Assembly: GCF_000189395.1 (NCBI RefSeq)
Contig: NZ_AEPB01000037.1
Coordinates: forward strand, 1 to 48,110
DNA: 48,110 nucleotides
Origin: Planococcus donghaensis MPA1U2
GTDB taxonomy: Bacteria > Bacillota > Bacilli > Bacillales_A > Planococcaceae
Direction: 5' to 3'
Made by a program: the position numbers and the translations under genes. The number at the start of each line of letters is the position of its first letter. The stretch's first letter is position 1. Positions 15,953 through 24,054 of the stretch are shown one piece after another. Below the pieces are notes generated by a model. That model saw nothing but the letters and a program-made list of their open reading frames with translations, had not been told where the DNA came from and made no database searches.

Positions 15953-16153
15953 AGGATCCGAAGCGCAATGCGGCGAAGGGCAAAGATATGCTCCTGCATC
16001 GCTGCGCTAGCTTCGTCGCAAAGCCACTGCCCGAAGTCCCTTCGGTCATTGACTTTCCTGCGGAAAAACGGAGTGATGAGACCCCGCAGGAGCTTGCGAC
16101 GAGGAGGCTCAGCGCTTCGTCCGCGGAAAGCGTCCGCATGGAGCGAAGGATCC
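15953..16153 (-). repeat. GC-rich sub-element B inside the island, opposite orientation
   Basis: GGATCC near both ends (15953 and 16148) opens an imperfect inverted repeat. On the minus strand the segment around 16131-16075 reads CGCTTTCCGCGG, then GAGCCTCCTCGTCGC and CTCCTGCGGGGTCTCATC, the same core as sub-element A. The two together could fold into a long hairpin. Confidence 0.65.
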
Positions 16154-16218
16154 AGTATATAGGAAAAGATGAATATTCATTCGTTAACTAACATAATAAC
16201 TGTTTTGTCTACAAGCTT

Positions 16219-16245
16219 AAACCCGGCTTTGGCCGGGTTTTTTGT
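16219..16245 (+). terminator. Hairpin, right copy of a duplicated terminator
   Basis: The same stem AAACCCGGC / GCCGGGTTT with loop TTTG, here followed by TTTTTG... on the plus strand. It is identical to the hairpin at 15693-15714 but with the T tract on the other side. Confidence 0.75.
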
Positions 16246-16265
16246 TGTTTTTAACTGAGTTTTAC

Positions 16266-16300
16266 GCCAGTCGGAGCTTAACGGCTGCTTTTGCTTTTCT
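16266..16300. repeat. Partial copy of the intergenic repeat seen at 10891-11030
   Basis: GCCAGTCGGAGCTTAAC followed by GGCTGCTTTTGCTTTTC (16283-16299) matches the right end of the element at about 10997-11030 with few changes. As in the first copy, it ends directly at the stop codon of a minus-strand gene. Confidence 0.65.
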
Positions 16301-17008
16301 TTAGTGCTCGTAAATCATTTTTCTGGTCATGCCACCATCGATGTTTAAGCACTCTCCAGTAATAAATGAATTTTGAGGGTTGGTTAAAAATAAGCAGGCA
16401 CGGGCAACATCTGCAGGCTCACCCACGCGGCCACTCCAATGCTGTTGATGGTCAATATCTCGTAGGTCTTCAGGTTCGCCGGTGTGAATCCATCCTGGCG
16501 CTATTGAATTGACGCGAATTCCTTGTTCACTGAACGTCGCTGCTAACGAATGAGTCAGCGCATAAATTCCCCCTTTTGATGCCGAATAGGTTTCAGTATG
16601 AGGTTCTGACATAAATGCCCGCGTGGAAGTCATGTTGACAATTGAACGGATATCTTCCGTCATATAACGAGCTGCTTCTCTACTACATATAAAGACGCTC
16701 TTTAAATTAGTATTTAATACAAGGTCCCATTCTGTCTCGTCTACTTCCCAAATAGATTTGAATTTTGAGATACCTGCATTATTGATTAGCGCATGGATAG
16801 CCCCGTGATCTTCATGAATTTGTTTAAATACCGAAATGACCTCTTCAAAGTTGCCAACATCACATTTGCGATATTCTACCCCTTCAATTTCGACTGTTTG
16901 AATGTCTAGACCAATCACACGAGCCCCTTCAGTTGCGAAATGTGTAGCGATACTTTTGCCGATTCCGTGTGATGCTCCTGTTACGATAATGGTTTTATTA
17001 GTGAACAT
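16301..17008 (-). CDS. Short-chain dehydrogenase/reductase (SDR)
   Basis: A 235-residue classical SDR. The nucleotide-binding motif TGASHGIG is at about 10-17, NNAG is in the expected place, the catalytic serine is in NMTSTRAF and the catalytic pair in YSASK. RVNSIAPGWIHT and FITGECLNIDGG are standard C-terminal blocks. The LDIQ after the second strand suggests NAD(H) preference. The substrate is not recognisable. The ATG at 17008 is preferred because AAGGAG is 9 nt upstream; the ATG at 17017 overlaps it. It stands alone, divergent from hpf. Confidence 0.92.
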   Translation of the reverse strand: MFTNKTIIVTGASHGIGKSIATHFATEGARVIGLDIQTVEIEGVEYRKCDVGNFEEVISVFKQIHEDHGAIHALINNAGISKFKSIWEVDETEWDLVLNTNLKSVFICSREAARYMTEDIRSIVNMTSTRAFMSEPHTETYSASKGGIYALTHSLAATFSEQGIRVNSIAPGWIHTGEPEDLRDIDHQQHWSGRVGEPADVARACLFLTNPQNSFITGECLNIDGGMTRKMIYEH

Positions 17009-17066
17009 TTGCTTCATCTCCTTATTCTTTTAGTTTACCTTCAAAAATGTTTTTAAAACTTTTTTT

Positions 17067-17103
17067 GTTTTAAGAAGGAGAGTTGAGGGAAAGTATAGAA
17101 TTG
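17067..17103 (+). promoter_or_regulatory. Overlapping sigma-B and sigma-H promoter candidates of hpf
   Basis: Sigma-B-like: GTTTTA (17067-17072), 14 nt, GGGAAA (17087-17092). Sigma-H-like: GAAGGAGAG (17074-17082), 12 nt, ATAGAATTG (17095-17103), fitting RnAGGAwwW / RnnGAATwW apart from the last bases. In B. subtilis the orthologue yvyD is known to be transcribed by both factors, which makes both sites credible. Confidence 0.6.
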
Positions 17104-17134
17104 TATAGATAGCACAATAGAAGGAGGAGTTAAT

Positions 17135-17704
17135 ATGTTGCAATTCAACATTAGAGGCGAAAATATCGAGGTAACTCCCGCAATACGAGACCATATCGAA
17201 AAGAAAATAGAAAAAATTGAAAGATACTTCACAGACGGAGCAAATGCTACCGCGATGGTCAATTTAAAAACATATAACCATAGCCAAACAAAAGTAGAAG
17301 TTACAATACCTATGAAAAATCTAACATTACGTGCAGAGGAACGTCATGATGATCTGTACGCAGCTATAGATTTAATCGTTAGCAAATTAGAACGTCAAAT
17401 TCGTAAATACAAAACAAAAGTAAATCGCAAATTCCGCGATCGAGATGGAATGGGAGTTTCGTTTGCAGTTGCTGAAAATGACACGCGTCACCAAAGTGAT
17501 TCAGATTCAGACGAAGAAGATTTTACAATCGTTCGCACAAAACAATTCGATTTAAAACCAATGGATGAAGAAGAAGCGGTTCTACAGATGAACATGCTTG
17601 GCCATTCATTCTTCGTCTTCACAGATGCAGAATCGAACGAAACAAACATTGTCTACAAACGTAAAGATGGAAGTTACGGATTAATCGAAACTTCTGCACA
17701 ATAA
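17135..17704 (+). CDS. hpf: Long-form ribosome hibernation promoting factor (HPF)
   Basis: A 189-residue long HPF. Residues 1 to about 100 are the S30AE domain ([21 protein letters not shown]) that binds the 30S decoding centre. An acidic linker ([10 protein letters not shown]) leads to the C-terminal dimerisation domain (about 130-187: [20 protein letters not shown], then [20 protein letters not shown]). It pairs 70S ribosomes into 100S dimers in stationary phase and stress. Ribosome binding site GAAGGAGGAG precedes the ATG. It is followed by its own terminator and then secA, as in B. subtilis. Confidence 0.97.
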   Translation: MLQFNIRGENIEVTPAIRDHIEKKIEKIERYFTDGANATAMVNLKTYNHSQTKVEVTIPMKNLTLRAEERHDDLYAAIDLIVSKLERQIRKYKTKVNRKFRDRDGMGVSFAVAENDTRHQSDSDSDEEDFTIVRTKQFDLKPMDEEEAVLQMNMLGHSFFVFTDAESNETNIVYKRKDGSYGLIETSAQ

Positions 17705-17731
17705 AATAAGAATAGTATTTAGTCTAGTTTA

Positions 17732-17766
17732 AGAAAGCCTCTCTAATCGAGAGGCTTTCTTTTTGT
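17732..17766 (+). terminator. Rho-independent terminator of hpf
   Basis: AGAAAGCCTCTC (17732-17743) and GAGAGGCTTTCT (17749-17760), a 12-bp perfect stem with a 5-nt loop and T tract. The following 230 nt up to secA are AT-rich, with no gene and no strong promoter that I can identify. Confidence 0.92.
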
Positions 17767-18000
17767 CTATTAAACGCTTTTATAAAGCGATAAACCGCCG
17801 CTGTTCAAAGTTAGAAATTGCTCCATTATTTGCACCGATTTCTACGCAGTGTTAAAATGAATAGTGAGAATTTTTTAGAACTGTTTGATTTGGATAAAGT
17901 ATGTTTATAAATAGTAAGGCTTGGTAGAACACTATAAAAGCTAAAGCGATCACCCGGTATTGAATTACCGGTGGACACTTGCGCAAGGAGCGGTATAGAT

Positions 18001-20517
18001 ATGTTGGGAGTATTAAATAAAGTATTTGACCCGAATAAACGGGACTTAAAACGATTAGAAAAAACGGCCGATCGAGTTGAAGCTTTAGCAGCGGATTTTG
18101 CAGCGTTAACAGATGAGGCATTAAAAGCGAAAACAGAGGAATTTGTAGAAAGACATGCTAAAGGCGAATCATTAAATGATTTATTGCCAGAAGCTTTTGC
18201 TACGATTCGTGAAGCAGCTAAGCGCGTGCTTGGCATGTATCCATTCCGAGTACAAATTATGGGTGCAGTTTCACTTCACGAAGGGAATATTTCAGAAATG
18301 AAAACAGGTGAAGGTAAAACATTAACCTCTACTTTAGCTGTTTATTTAAATGCTATCAGTAAAAAAGGCGTTCATGTTGTAACGGTCAACGAATACTTGG
18401 CTAGCCGTGATGCTTTAGAGATGGGTCAACTGTATGAATGGCTCGGATTAACAGTTGGATTAAACTTAAATAGTTTGACGAAAGAAGAAAAGCGTGCAGC
18501 TTATCAAGCTGACGTAACATATAGTACAAATAATGAATTGGGCTTTGATTATTTACGGGATAATATGGTGCTTTACAAAGAAGATATGGTACAGCGTCCA
18601 TTAAATTATGCCGTTATTGATGAAGTCGATTCTATTTTAATCGATGAAGCGCGTACACCGCTTATTATTTCTGGACAAGCTGCAAAAGCTGCTCAGTTGT
18701 ATCAACAGTCGAATGCATTCGCGCGTTTGCTGACAAAAGATACAGATTACACGTACGATGAAACGACTAAAGGTGTTGTCTTAACAGAAGATGGTATCGA
18801 AAAAGTAGAAAAAGCATTTGGCATTGATAACCTTTTTGATATTAGCCATGTTCGTTTAAATCACACGATCAATCAATCGTTAAAAGCATACGTTACAATG
18901 AGTAAAGACGTAGATTACATTGTACAAGACGGAGAAGTTGTTATTGTCGATCAGTTTACTGGACGCTTAATGAAAGGTCGTCGTTATTCTGATGGTCTTC
19001 ACCAAGCAATCGAAGCTAAAGAAGGCTTAGAAATCCAAAACGAATCGATGACGATGGCAACGATTACGTTCCAAAACTTTTTCCGTATGTACGATAAACT
19101 ATCGGGTATGACTGGTACGGCAAAAACTGAGGAAGAAGAATTCCGTAATATTTACAATATGTATGTTATTGTGATTCCGACAAATAAACCGATTATTCGT
19201 GAAGACCATGTCGATTTAATTTATTCGACAACTGCTGGGAAATACAAAGCAGTTGGTGATGATATTGCGGCTCGTCATGCGAAAGGTCAACCAGTTTTAG
19301 TCGGTACCGTTGCGATTGAAACTTCAGAAGTCATTTCTGAATATTTGACAAAAAAAGGCATTAAACATTCTGTATTAAATGCGAAAAACCATGCGCATGA
19401 AGCAGAAATTATTTTAAATGCTGGTCAAAAAGGTGCTGTAACCATTGCAACCAACATGGCTGGACGGGGTACCGATATTAAACTAGGTGAAGGTGTGATT
19501 GAAGCCGGGGGTCTAGCAGTTATCGGTACAGAGCGTCACGAGTCGAGACGTATTGATAATCAGTTACGTGGACGTTCAGGACGTCAAGGAGACCCGGGTG
19601 TTACGCAATTTTATCTATCTCTTGAAGATGATTTAATGCGTCGCTTTGGTTCAGACGCTATGCGCACTATGATGGGCAAATTGGGCATGGACGATTCACA
19701 ACCGTTGCAATCAAAAATGGTTACTCGTTCTGTTGAATCCGCGCAAAAACGAGTAGAAGGTAATAACTTTGATGCTCGGAAACGTTTGCTACAATATGAT
19801 GACGTTCTTCGTCAGCAACGTGAAATTATCTACAAAGAGCGTATGGAAGTGTTAGAAACAGATAATATGCGTGCATTAGTTGAAAACATGATTAACAACT
19901 CAATTGAACGTATGGTCTATACGCATACGGCAGATGAAAAACAAGAAAATTGGCACTTGAAAACTCTTGCTGAATTGATCGCAGCAAATCTTCTGCCAGA
20001 AGACACAGTAACGGAAGCTGACCTTCAAGGGAAATCTCAAGAAGAGTTGATTGCGTTTATTAAAGAAACTGTAACGGTGCGTTATGATGAAAAAGAACAA
20101 GAAATGACACCAATCCGGATGCGTGAATTCGAGAAGGTAGTATTACTTCGTTCGATTGATACGAAATGGATTGATCATATTGATGCGATGGATCAATTGC
20201 GTCAAGGAATTCACTTGCGAGCTTATGGACAAAATGATCCGCTTCGTGAATACCAAAGCGAAGGTTTTGCCATGTTCGAAGCAATGGTTGAAGCTATTGA
20301 AGAAGATGTTGCAAAATATTCGATGAAAGCTGAAATTCGAAATAACCTTGAACGTGAGGAAGTTGCAAAAGGTCAGGCCGTTAACCCGAAAGAAGACGGA
20401 CCGGCGCCTAAGCAGAAAAAAGCACCTGTCCGCAAGGAAATGGAAGTTGGAAGAAACGACCTATGTCCATGCGGTAGCGGCAAGAAGTATAAAAATTGCC
20501 ACGGGACAGCTTCATAA
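18001..20517 (+). CDS. secA: SecA preprotein translocase ATPase
   Basis: 838 residues, the length expected for SecA (841 in B. subtilis). It drives proteins through SecYEG. Walker A is MKTGEGKT (about 100-107), the DEAD-like motif is [21 protein letters not shown], motif III/IV gives [11 protein letters not shown], and NMAGRGTDI with the [12 protein letters not shown] block forms NBD2. The C-terminal tail carries the zinc motif [14 protein letters not shown] (C822, C824, C833, H834) for ribosome and SecB-like contacts. The start at 18001 has AAGGAG upstream; the reading from 17971 adds a non-conserved segment. Confidence 0.98.
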   Translation: MLGVLNKVFDPNKRDLKRLEKTADRVEALAADFAALTDEALKAKTEEFVERHAKGESLNDLLPEAFATIREAAKRVLGMYPFRVQIMGAVSLHEGNISEMKTGEGKTLTSTLAVYLNAISKKGVHVVTVNEYLASRDALEMGQLYEWLGLTVGLNLNSLTKEEKRAAYQADVTYSTNNELGFDYLRDNMVLYKEDMVQRPLNYAVIDEVDSILIDEARTPLIISGQAAKAAQLYQQSNAFARLLTKDTDYTYDETTKGVVLTEDGIEKVEKAFGIDNLFDISHVRLNHTINQSLKAYVTMSKDVDYIVQDGEVVIVDQFTGRLMKGRRYSDGLHQAIEAKEGLEIQNESMTMATITFQNFFRMYDKLSGMTGTAKTEEEEFRNIYNMYVIVIPTNKPIIREDHVDLIYSTTAGKYKAVGDDIAARHAKGQPVLVGTVAIETSEVISEYLTKKGIKHSVLNAKNHAHEAEIILNAGQKGAVTIATNMAGRGTDIKLGEGVIEAGGLAVIGTERHESRRIDNQLRGRSGRQGDPGVTQFYLSLEDDLMRRFGSDAMRTMMGKLGMDDSQPLQSKMVTRSVESAQKRVEGNNFDARKRLLQYDDVLRQQREIIYKERMEVLETDNMRALVENMINNSIERMVYTHTADEKQENWHLKTLAELIAANLLPEDTVTEADLQGKSQEELIAFIKETVTVRYDEKEQEMTPIRMREFEKVVLLRSIDTKWIDHIDAMDQLRQGIHLRAYGQNDPLREYQSEGFAMFEAMVEAIEEDVAKYSMKAEIRNNLEREEVAKGQAVNPKEDGPAPKQKKAPVRKEMEVGRNDLCPCGSGKKYKNCHGTAS

Positions 20518-20531
20518 GAAAGTGTGAAAAG

Positions 20532-20555
20532 ACCGAAGAGCATTTGCTCTTCGGT
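20532..20555 (+). terminator. secA-prfB intergenic hairpin (attenuator or weak terminator)
   Basis: ACCGAAGAGCA (20532-20542) and TGCTCTTCGGT (20545-20555) form an 11-bp perfect stem with a very small loop. Only GTTATTTT follows, a poor T tract, so read-through into prfB is likely. It begins 14 nt after the secA stop. Confidence 0.6.
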
Positions 20556-20578
20556 GTTATTTTGAGGAGGAACATATG

Positions 20579-21680
20579 ATGGAATTAGCAGACATCCGTA
20601 ACGAGCTCGACAAATCAGCCAATAAACTGGCGGACTTTAGGGGGTCTCTTTGACTTAGAAAACAAAGAGTCCCGCATACAAGAATTAGATGAAATGATGC
20701 TTGATCCTGATTTTTGGAACAACCAAGAAACCGCTCAAACGGTTATTTCAGAATTAAATGGATTAAAAGAAGTTGTAAATGCTTACTATAGTTTTATGGA
20801 AACACAAGAAAACATGGAAATGTCTTTAGAGTTGTTAAGAGAAGAAGACGACGAAGATTTGCATGAAGATGTCGATAAAGACATGAAGCAATTCATTTCA
20901 GACTTAGCAGATTACGAACTAACCATGTTATTAAGTGAACCATACGATAAAAACAATGCAATTTTAGAATTGCATCCAGGCGCAGGTGGTACAGAGTCTC
21001 AAGACTGGTGTTCGATGTTACTACGTATGTACACGCGTTGGGCAGAAAAACGTGGATTTAAAGTTGAAACTTTGGATTACTTAGCAGGAGATGAAGCTGG
21101 TGTTAAATCGGTAACACTTGGAATTCGTGGTCATAATGCCTATGGCTATTTAAAAGCCGAAAAAGGTGTTCATCGTTTAGTTCGGATTTCTCCTTTTGAT
21201 TCTTCTGGTCGTCGACATACTTCGTTTGTTTCATGTGAAGTTATGCCGGAATTTACCGGCGAAATTGAAATCGATATTCGTACTGAGGATTTGAAAATTG
21301 ATACGTATCGTGCAAGTGGAGCAGGTGGACAGCATATCAATACAACAGATTCTGCTGTTCGAATTACGCATGCACCAACTGGGGCAGTCGTAACATGCCA
21401 ACAAGAACGTTCACAGATAAAAAACCGTGAAAAAGCGATGCAAATGTTAAAAGCAAAATTATATGCATTGAAAATTGAAGAAGAAGAAGCGCGTCTTCTT
21501 GAAATTCGCGGAGAACAAAAAGAAATTGGCTGGGGAAGCCAAATTCGTTCTTATGTTTTCCATCCTTATTCAATGGTTAAGGATCACCGCACTAACTTTG
21601 AAACAGGTAATCTAGGCGCAGTTATGGATGGCGACATTGATGGTTTCATTAATTCTTTATTACGCTCTAAAATGGAATAA
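20579..21680 (+). CDS. prfB: Peptide chain release factor 2 (RF2), with programmed +1 frameshift
   Basis: RF2 ends translation at UGA and UAA. The first 24 codons ([20 protein letters not shown], then RGSL) end at an in-frame TGA (20651-20653). Translation continues in the +1 frame from GAC (20652) as [15 protein letters not shown], giving about 366 residues, the B. subtilis length. The GGQ motif ([18 protein letters not shown]) that triggers peptide release is present. The ATG at 20579 is preferred: GGAGG lies 8 nt upstream, against 5 nt for the ATG at 20576. A reading that starts at 20694 misses the N-terminus. Confidence 0.97.
20639..20654 (+). promoter_or_regulatory. RF2 programmed +1 frameshift signal
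   Basis: AGGGGGTCTCTTTGAC: a Shine-Dalgarno-like AGGGGG a few nt before the slippery CTT, the stop TGA and a following C, the classical autoregulatory RF2 site. Low RF2 lets the ribosome slip +1 at CTT-T; high RF2 terminates at UGA. Confidence 0.95.
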
Positions 21681-21703
21681 GAAAACGAGCTGTTACGTTA
21701 CGC

Positions 21704-21742
21704 AAAACGGTCCGAAAGCGCATATGCTTTTGGACCGTTTTT
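21704..21742 (+). terminator. Rho-independent terminator of prfB
   Basis: AAAACGGTCCGAAAGC (21704-21719) and GCTTTTGGACCGTTTT (21726-21741) pair along 16 bp with one imperfect position, then T. Confidence 0.88.
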
Positions 21743-21839
21743 ATGTTTGTGCTTTATCCTGATGAAGTTCACAAAGTCTAAAGCGTTTGGTATACTCTGA
21801 CAGGGCTTACTCCAACAGAAGAAAAGAGGAAGAAAATAG

Positions 21840-22712
21840 ATGACGAAAAAAAATCGACGTATTCGTAGAGATCCACACCCAATGCTGACATTTTTCATTG
21901 ATTATGCCAGTGTTATTATTGGATCAGCGATAGTGGCCATCTCTTTTAACGTCCTGCTCTTGCCAAACGAAGTTGCTTCCGGAGGCGTAAGCGGGATTAG
22001 TACAATCTTAAAAAGTGTGCTTGACTGGAGACCAGCATTTGTTCAATGGGCATTTAATATTCCATTATTTATTGCGGGCTTAATTTTACTTGGAAAAAAC
22101 TTTGGAATCAAAACAGCTGTAGGAACTGTCTTTCTTCCTTTTGTCGTATTTTTGACGGAATCGTGGGAGCCTTGGACACGGGATCCCCTGCTTGGCGCGT
22201 TATTCGGCGGGATCATGGTGGGACTTGGACTCGGCATCGTATTTCGTGGGAAAGCATCAACAGGCGGAACAGATTTAGCCGCACAAATTATCACTAAGTT
22301 TACAGGCTTAACATTAGGGACAAGCGTTGCATTGATTGATGGCTTTATCGTTTTAAGCGCAGCATTGGTTTTTGATATTGAAAAGGGACTTTATGCATTA
22401 ATTGGTTTATACGTTACAACAAAAACGATTGACCTTGTTCAAGTCGGTTTTGGTCAATCAAAACTGGTTTATATTATCACGACGAAACAAAAAGAAATTC
22501 GAGATGCCATCTACGAGGAAGTCGATCGCGGCGTCACAGAATTGGCTGCAACAGGTGGCTACTCTGGAACAGAAAAGCCTCTATTAATGGTCGTTATTCC
22601 TCAAACAGAATTTTCACGACTCAAGCAATTGGTGAAGTTTATTGATCCTGCGGCATTTGTTATTGTGTCGGATGCCTCTGAAGTATTGGGTGAAGGTTTT
22701 AAAAGACCTTAA
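21840..22712 (+). CDS. yvjA: YitT-family membrane protein YvjA
   Basis: A 290-residue protein with five or six membrane helices (about residues 15-185, including the typical LLPNEVASGGVSGISTIL and GIVFRGKASTGGTDLAAQI) and a cytoplasmic DUF2179 domain in the last ~80 residues (YIITTKQKEIRDAIYEEVDR, then GATGGYSG-like TEKPLLMVVI). The family's function is unknown. It lies between prfB and cccB, the position of yvjA in B. subtilis. The ribosome binding site AGAGGA is modest. It has its own unit between the prfB terminator and cccB. Confidence 0.9.
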   Translation: MTKKNRRIRRDPHPMLTFFIDYASVIIGSAIVAISFNVLLLPNEVASGGVSGISTILKSVLDWRPAFVQWAFNIPLFIAGLILLGKNFGIKTAVGTVFLPFVVFLTESWEPWTRDPLLGALFGGIMVGLGLGIVFRGKASTGGTDLAAQIITKFTGLTLGTSVALIDGFIVLSAALVFDIEKGLYALIGLYVTTKTIDLVQVGFGQSKLVYIITTKQKEIRDAIYEEVDRGVTELAATGGYSGTEKPLLMVVIPQTEFSRLKQLVKFIDPAAFVIVSDASEVLGEGFKRP

Positions 22713-22763
22713 ATTTGGTATACTCTAATATGAATGAGATAACATATTAGAGGAGGTCACTAA

Positions 22764-23102
22764 ATGAAAAAGCAATTGCTGACAATTTTATTTGGCGCAA
22801 CACTTGTGCTTGGCGCATGTGGTGGTGAAGACACGACAGAACCTGAACAAGCACCAGATGAAAGTGGTGGAGAAAGCACGGCAATCGATGCTGAACAAGT
22901 AGTTCAACAAAACTGTATTTCTTGCCATGGTGAAAACTTAGAAGGTGCTGGCAACTTTCCATCATTAAATGATGTAGGATCTCGTTTATCACAAGATGAA
23001 ATTCGTACAGTTATTGAAAATGGTCAAGGGGCAATGCCTGCTGGAATTATTGAAGGTGACGAAGCAGACGCCGTAGCAGAATACTTAGCAAACATGAAAT
23101 AA
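22764..23102 (+). CDS. cccB: Membrane-anchored cytochrome c-551 (CccB)
   Basis: A 112-residue lipoprotein cytochrome. The signal peptide ends in the lipobox LGAC (C19), followed by an acidic linker and one class I cytochrome c domain with the haem motif CISCH (51-55) and the distal ligand methionine in GAMPAG (M91). It carries electrons on the outer face of the membrane to a terminal oxidase. GAGGAGG precedes the ATG. It lies just upstream of ftsEX, as in B. subtilis. Confidence 0.95.
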   Translation: MKKQLLTILFGATLVLGACGGEDTTEPEQAPDESGGESTAIDAEQVVQQNCISCHGENLEGAGNFPSLNDVGSRLSQDEIRTVIENGQGAMPAGIIEGDEADAVAEYLANMK

Positions 23103-23130
23103 ACCTGCAAACTAGCAGGTTTATTTTTTT
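23101..23130 (+). terminator. Rho-independent terminator of cccB
   Basis: AAACCTGC (23101-23108) and GCAGGTTT (23115-23122), a 6-nt loop, then seven T. The stem starts in the stop codon. Confidence 0.88.
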
Positions 23131-23290
23131 GTCATTTTTAGCTCATAAAAACACTATTTTAATAATTATTTGTTTAAATATGTAATTTATGTGAACAATA
23201 TTGTCTTTATTTTTTTGTTTTTATATAGTTCGGTATATTCAAATTGAATTTTAAATGATACAGAAATGTAATAAAAATTCGTAATTAAGA

Positions 23291-23299
23291 TGTTATAAT
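23291..23299 (+). promoter_or_regulatory. Extended -10 promoter of ftsEX
   Basis: TGTTATAAT, a perfect extended -10, 69 nt before ftsE in a very AT-rich gap (23131-23367). No convincing -35. Confidence 0.55.
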
Positions 23300-23367
23300 A
23301 GGTGTGCTGCAAAAATCGAAGGAAATAATTTGGCGTAAGCCAATTCATATTAGGTGGGTAATAAAAG

Positions 23368-24054
23368 ATGATACAAATGAAGAATGTTTACAAAAAGTAT
23401 CCGAACGGAATTGTCGCCTTGAACGGTCTTAATGTAGAGATCGAGCAAGGAGAATTTGTATATATAGTAGGGCCAAGTGGTGCAGGTAAATCGACATTTA
23501 TCAAAATGATGTATCGTGAAGAACGACCATCATCAGGTCAAATGTTCGTAGACGAAATTGATATCGCAACCATAAAAAATCGGAAAGTACCTATGTTACG
23601 TCGTCAAATTGGCGTAGTCTTTCAGGATTTTAAGTTATTAACAAAGCTAAATGTTTATGAAAATGTAGCATTTGCATTGGAAGTAATTGAGGAAAAGCCA
23701 GCAGATATTAAACGCCGTGTAATGGAAGTATTGGATTTAGTCGGACTAAAACATAAAGCAAAAATGTTTCCGACAGAACTATCTGGTGGGGAGCAACAAC
23801 GCGTATCAATCGCTCGGTCTATTGTGAATATGCCCAAAGTGATGATTGCGGATGAGCCAACAGGGAACCTTGATCCGGAAACAGCTTGGGATATTATGGA
23901 TTTGTTTGAACGGATCAACAAGGCCGGCACAACCATTATTATGGCAACACACAACCAACAAATCGTTAATACGCTTAGACATCGCGTTATCGCAATCGAA
24001 GGCGGATTAATTGTTCGTGATGTAGTTGGAGGTGATTACGGTTATGAAGCCTAG
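23368..24054 (+). CDS. ftsE: FtsE, cell-division ABC ATPase
   Basis: A 228-residue ABC ATPase. Walker A is GPSGAGKST (35-43), the Q-loop lies in VFQDFKLL, the signature is ELSGGEQQR, Walker B is VMIADEPTGNLD and the H-loop is MATHNQQ. With FtsX it forms an ABC-type complex that transmits signals to cell-wall hydrolases (CwlO in Bacillus) rather than transporting. It overlaps ftsX by 11 nt. Confidence 0.97.
   Translation: MIQMKNVYKKYPNGIVALNGLNVEIEQGEFVYIVGPSGAGKSTFIKMMYREERPSSGQMFVDEIDIATIKNRKVPMLRRQIGVVFQDFKLLTKLNVYENVAFALEVIEEKPADIKRRVMEVLDLVGLKHKAKMFPTELSGGEQQRVSIARSIVNMPKVMIADEPTGNLDPETAWDIMDLFERINKAGTTIIMATHNQQIVNTLRHRVIAIEGGLIVRDVVGGDYGYEA

Larger units (their letters stand above)
15720..16213. 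mobile_element. MITE-like repeat island with 10-bp terminal inverted repeats between duplicated hairpins
   Basis: TGTAGACAAA (15720-15729) and TTTGTCTACA (16204-16213) are perfect inverted repeats bounding a non-coding insert of about 0.5 kb. Outside them, separated by 5 nt each side, are two identical copies of the 22-bp terminator hairpin. The left hairpin keeps the A-run and the right one the T-run of what looks like one original bidirectional terminator, as if the insert had split and duplicated it. The interior contains two related GC-rich sub-elements in opposite orientation. No transposase gene is present. The reading frames inside (arginine- and serine-rich) are by-products of the repeats. 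Confidence 0.55.

Noticed and set aside
15897-16191. Several ORFs of 60-80 codons on both strands of the repeat island
   Set aside because: They are arginine/serine-rich translations of GC-rich repeats, overlap each other, have no ribosome binding sites and read through inverted copies.
20579-20694. prfB looking like a frameshifted pseudogene
   Set aside because: The break is the conserved RF2 programmed +1 site, and the rest of the gene is intact.
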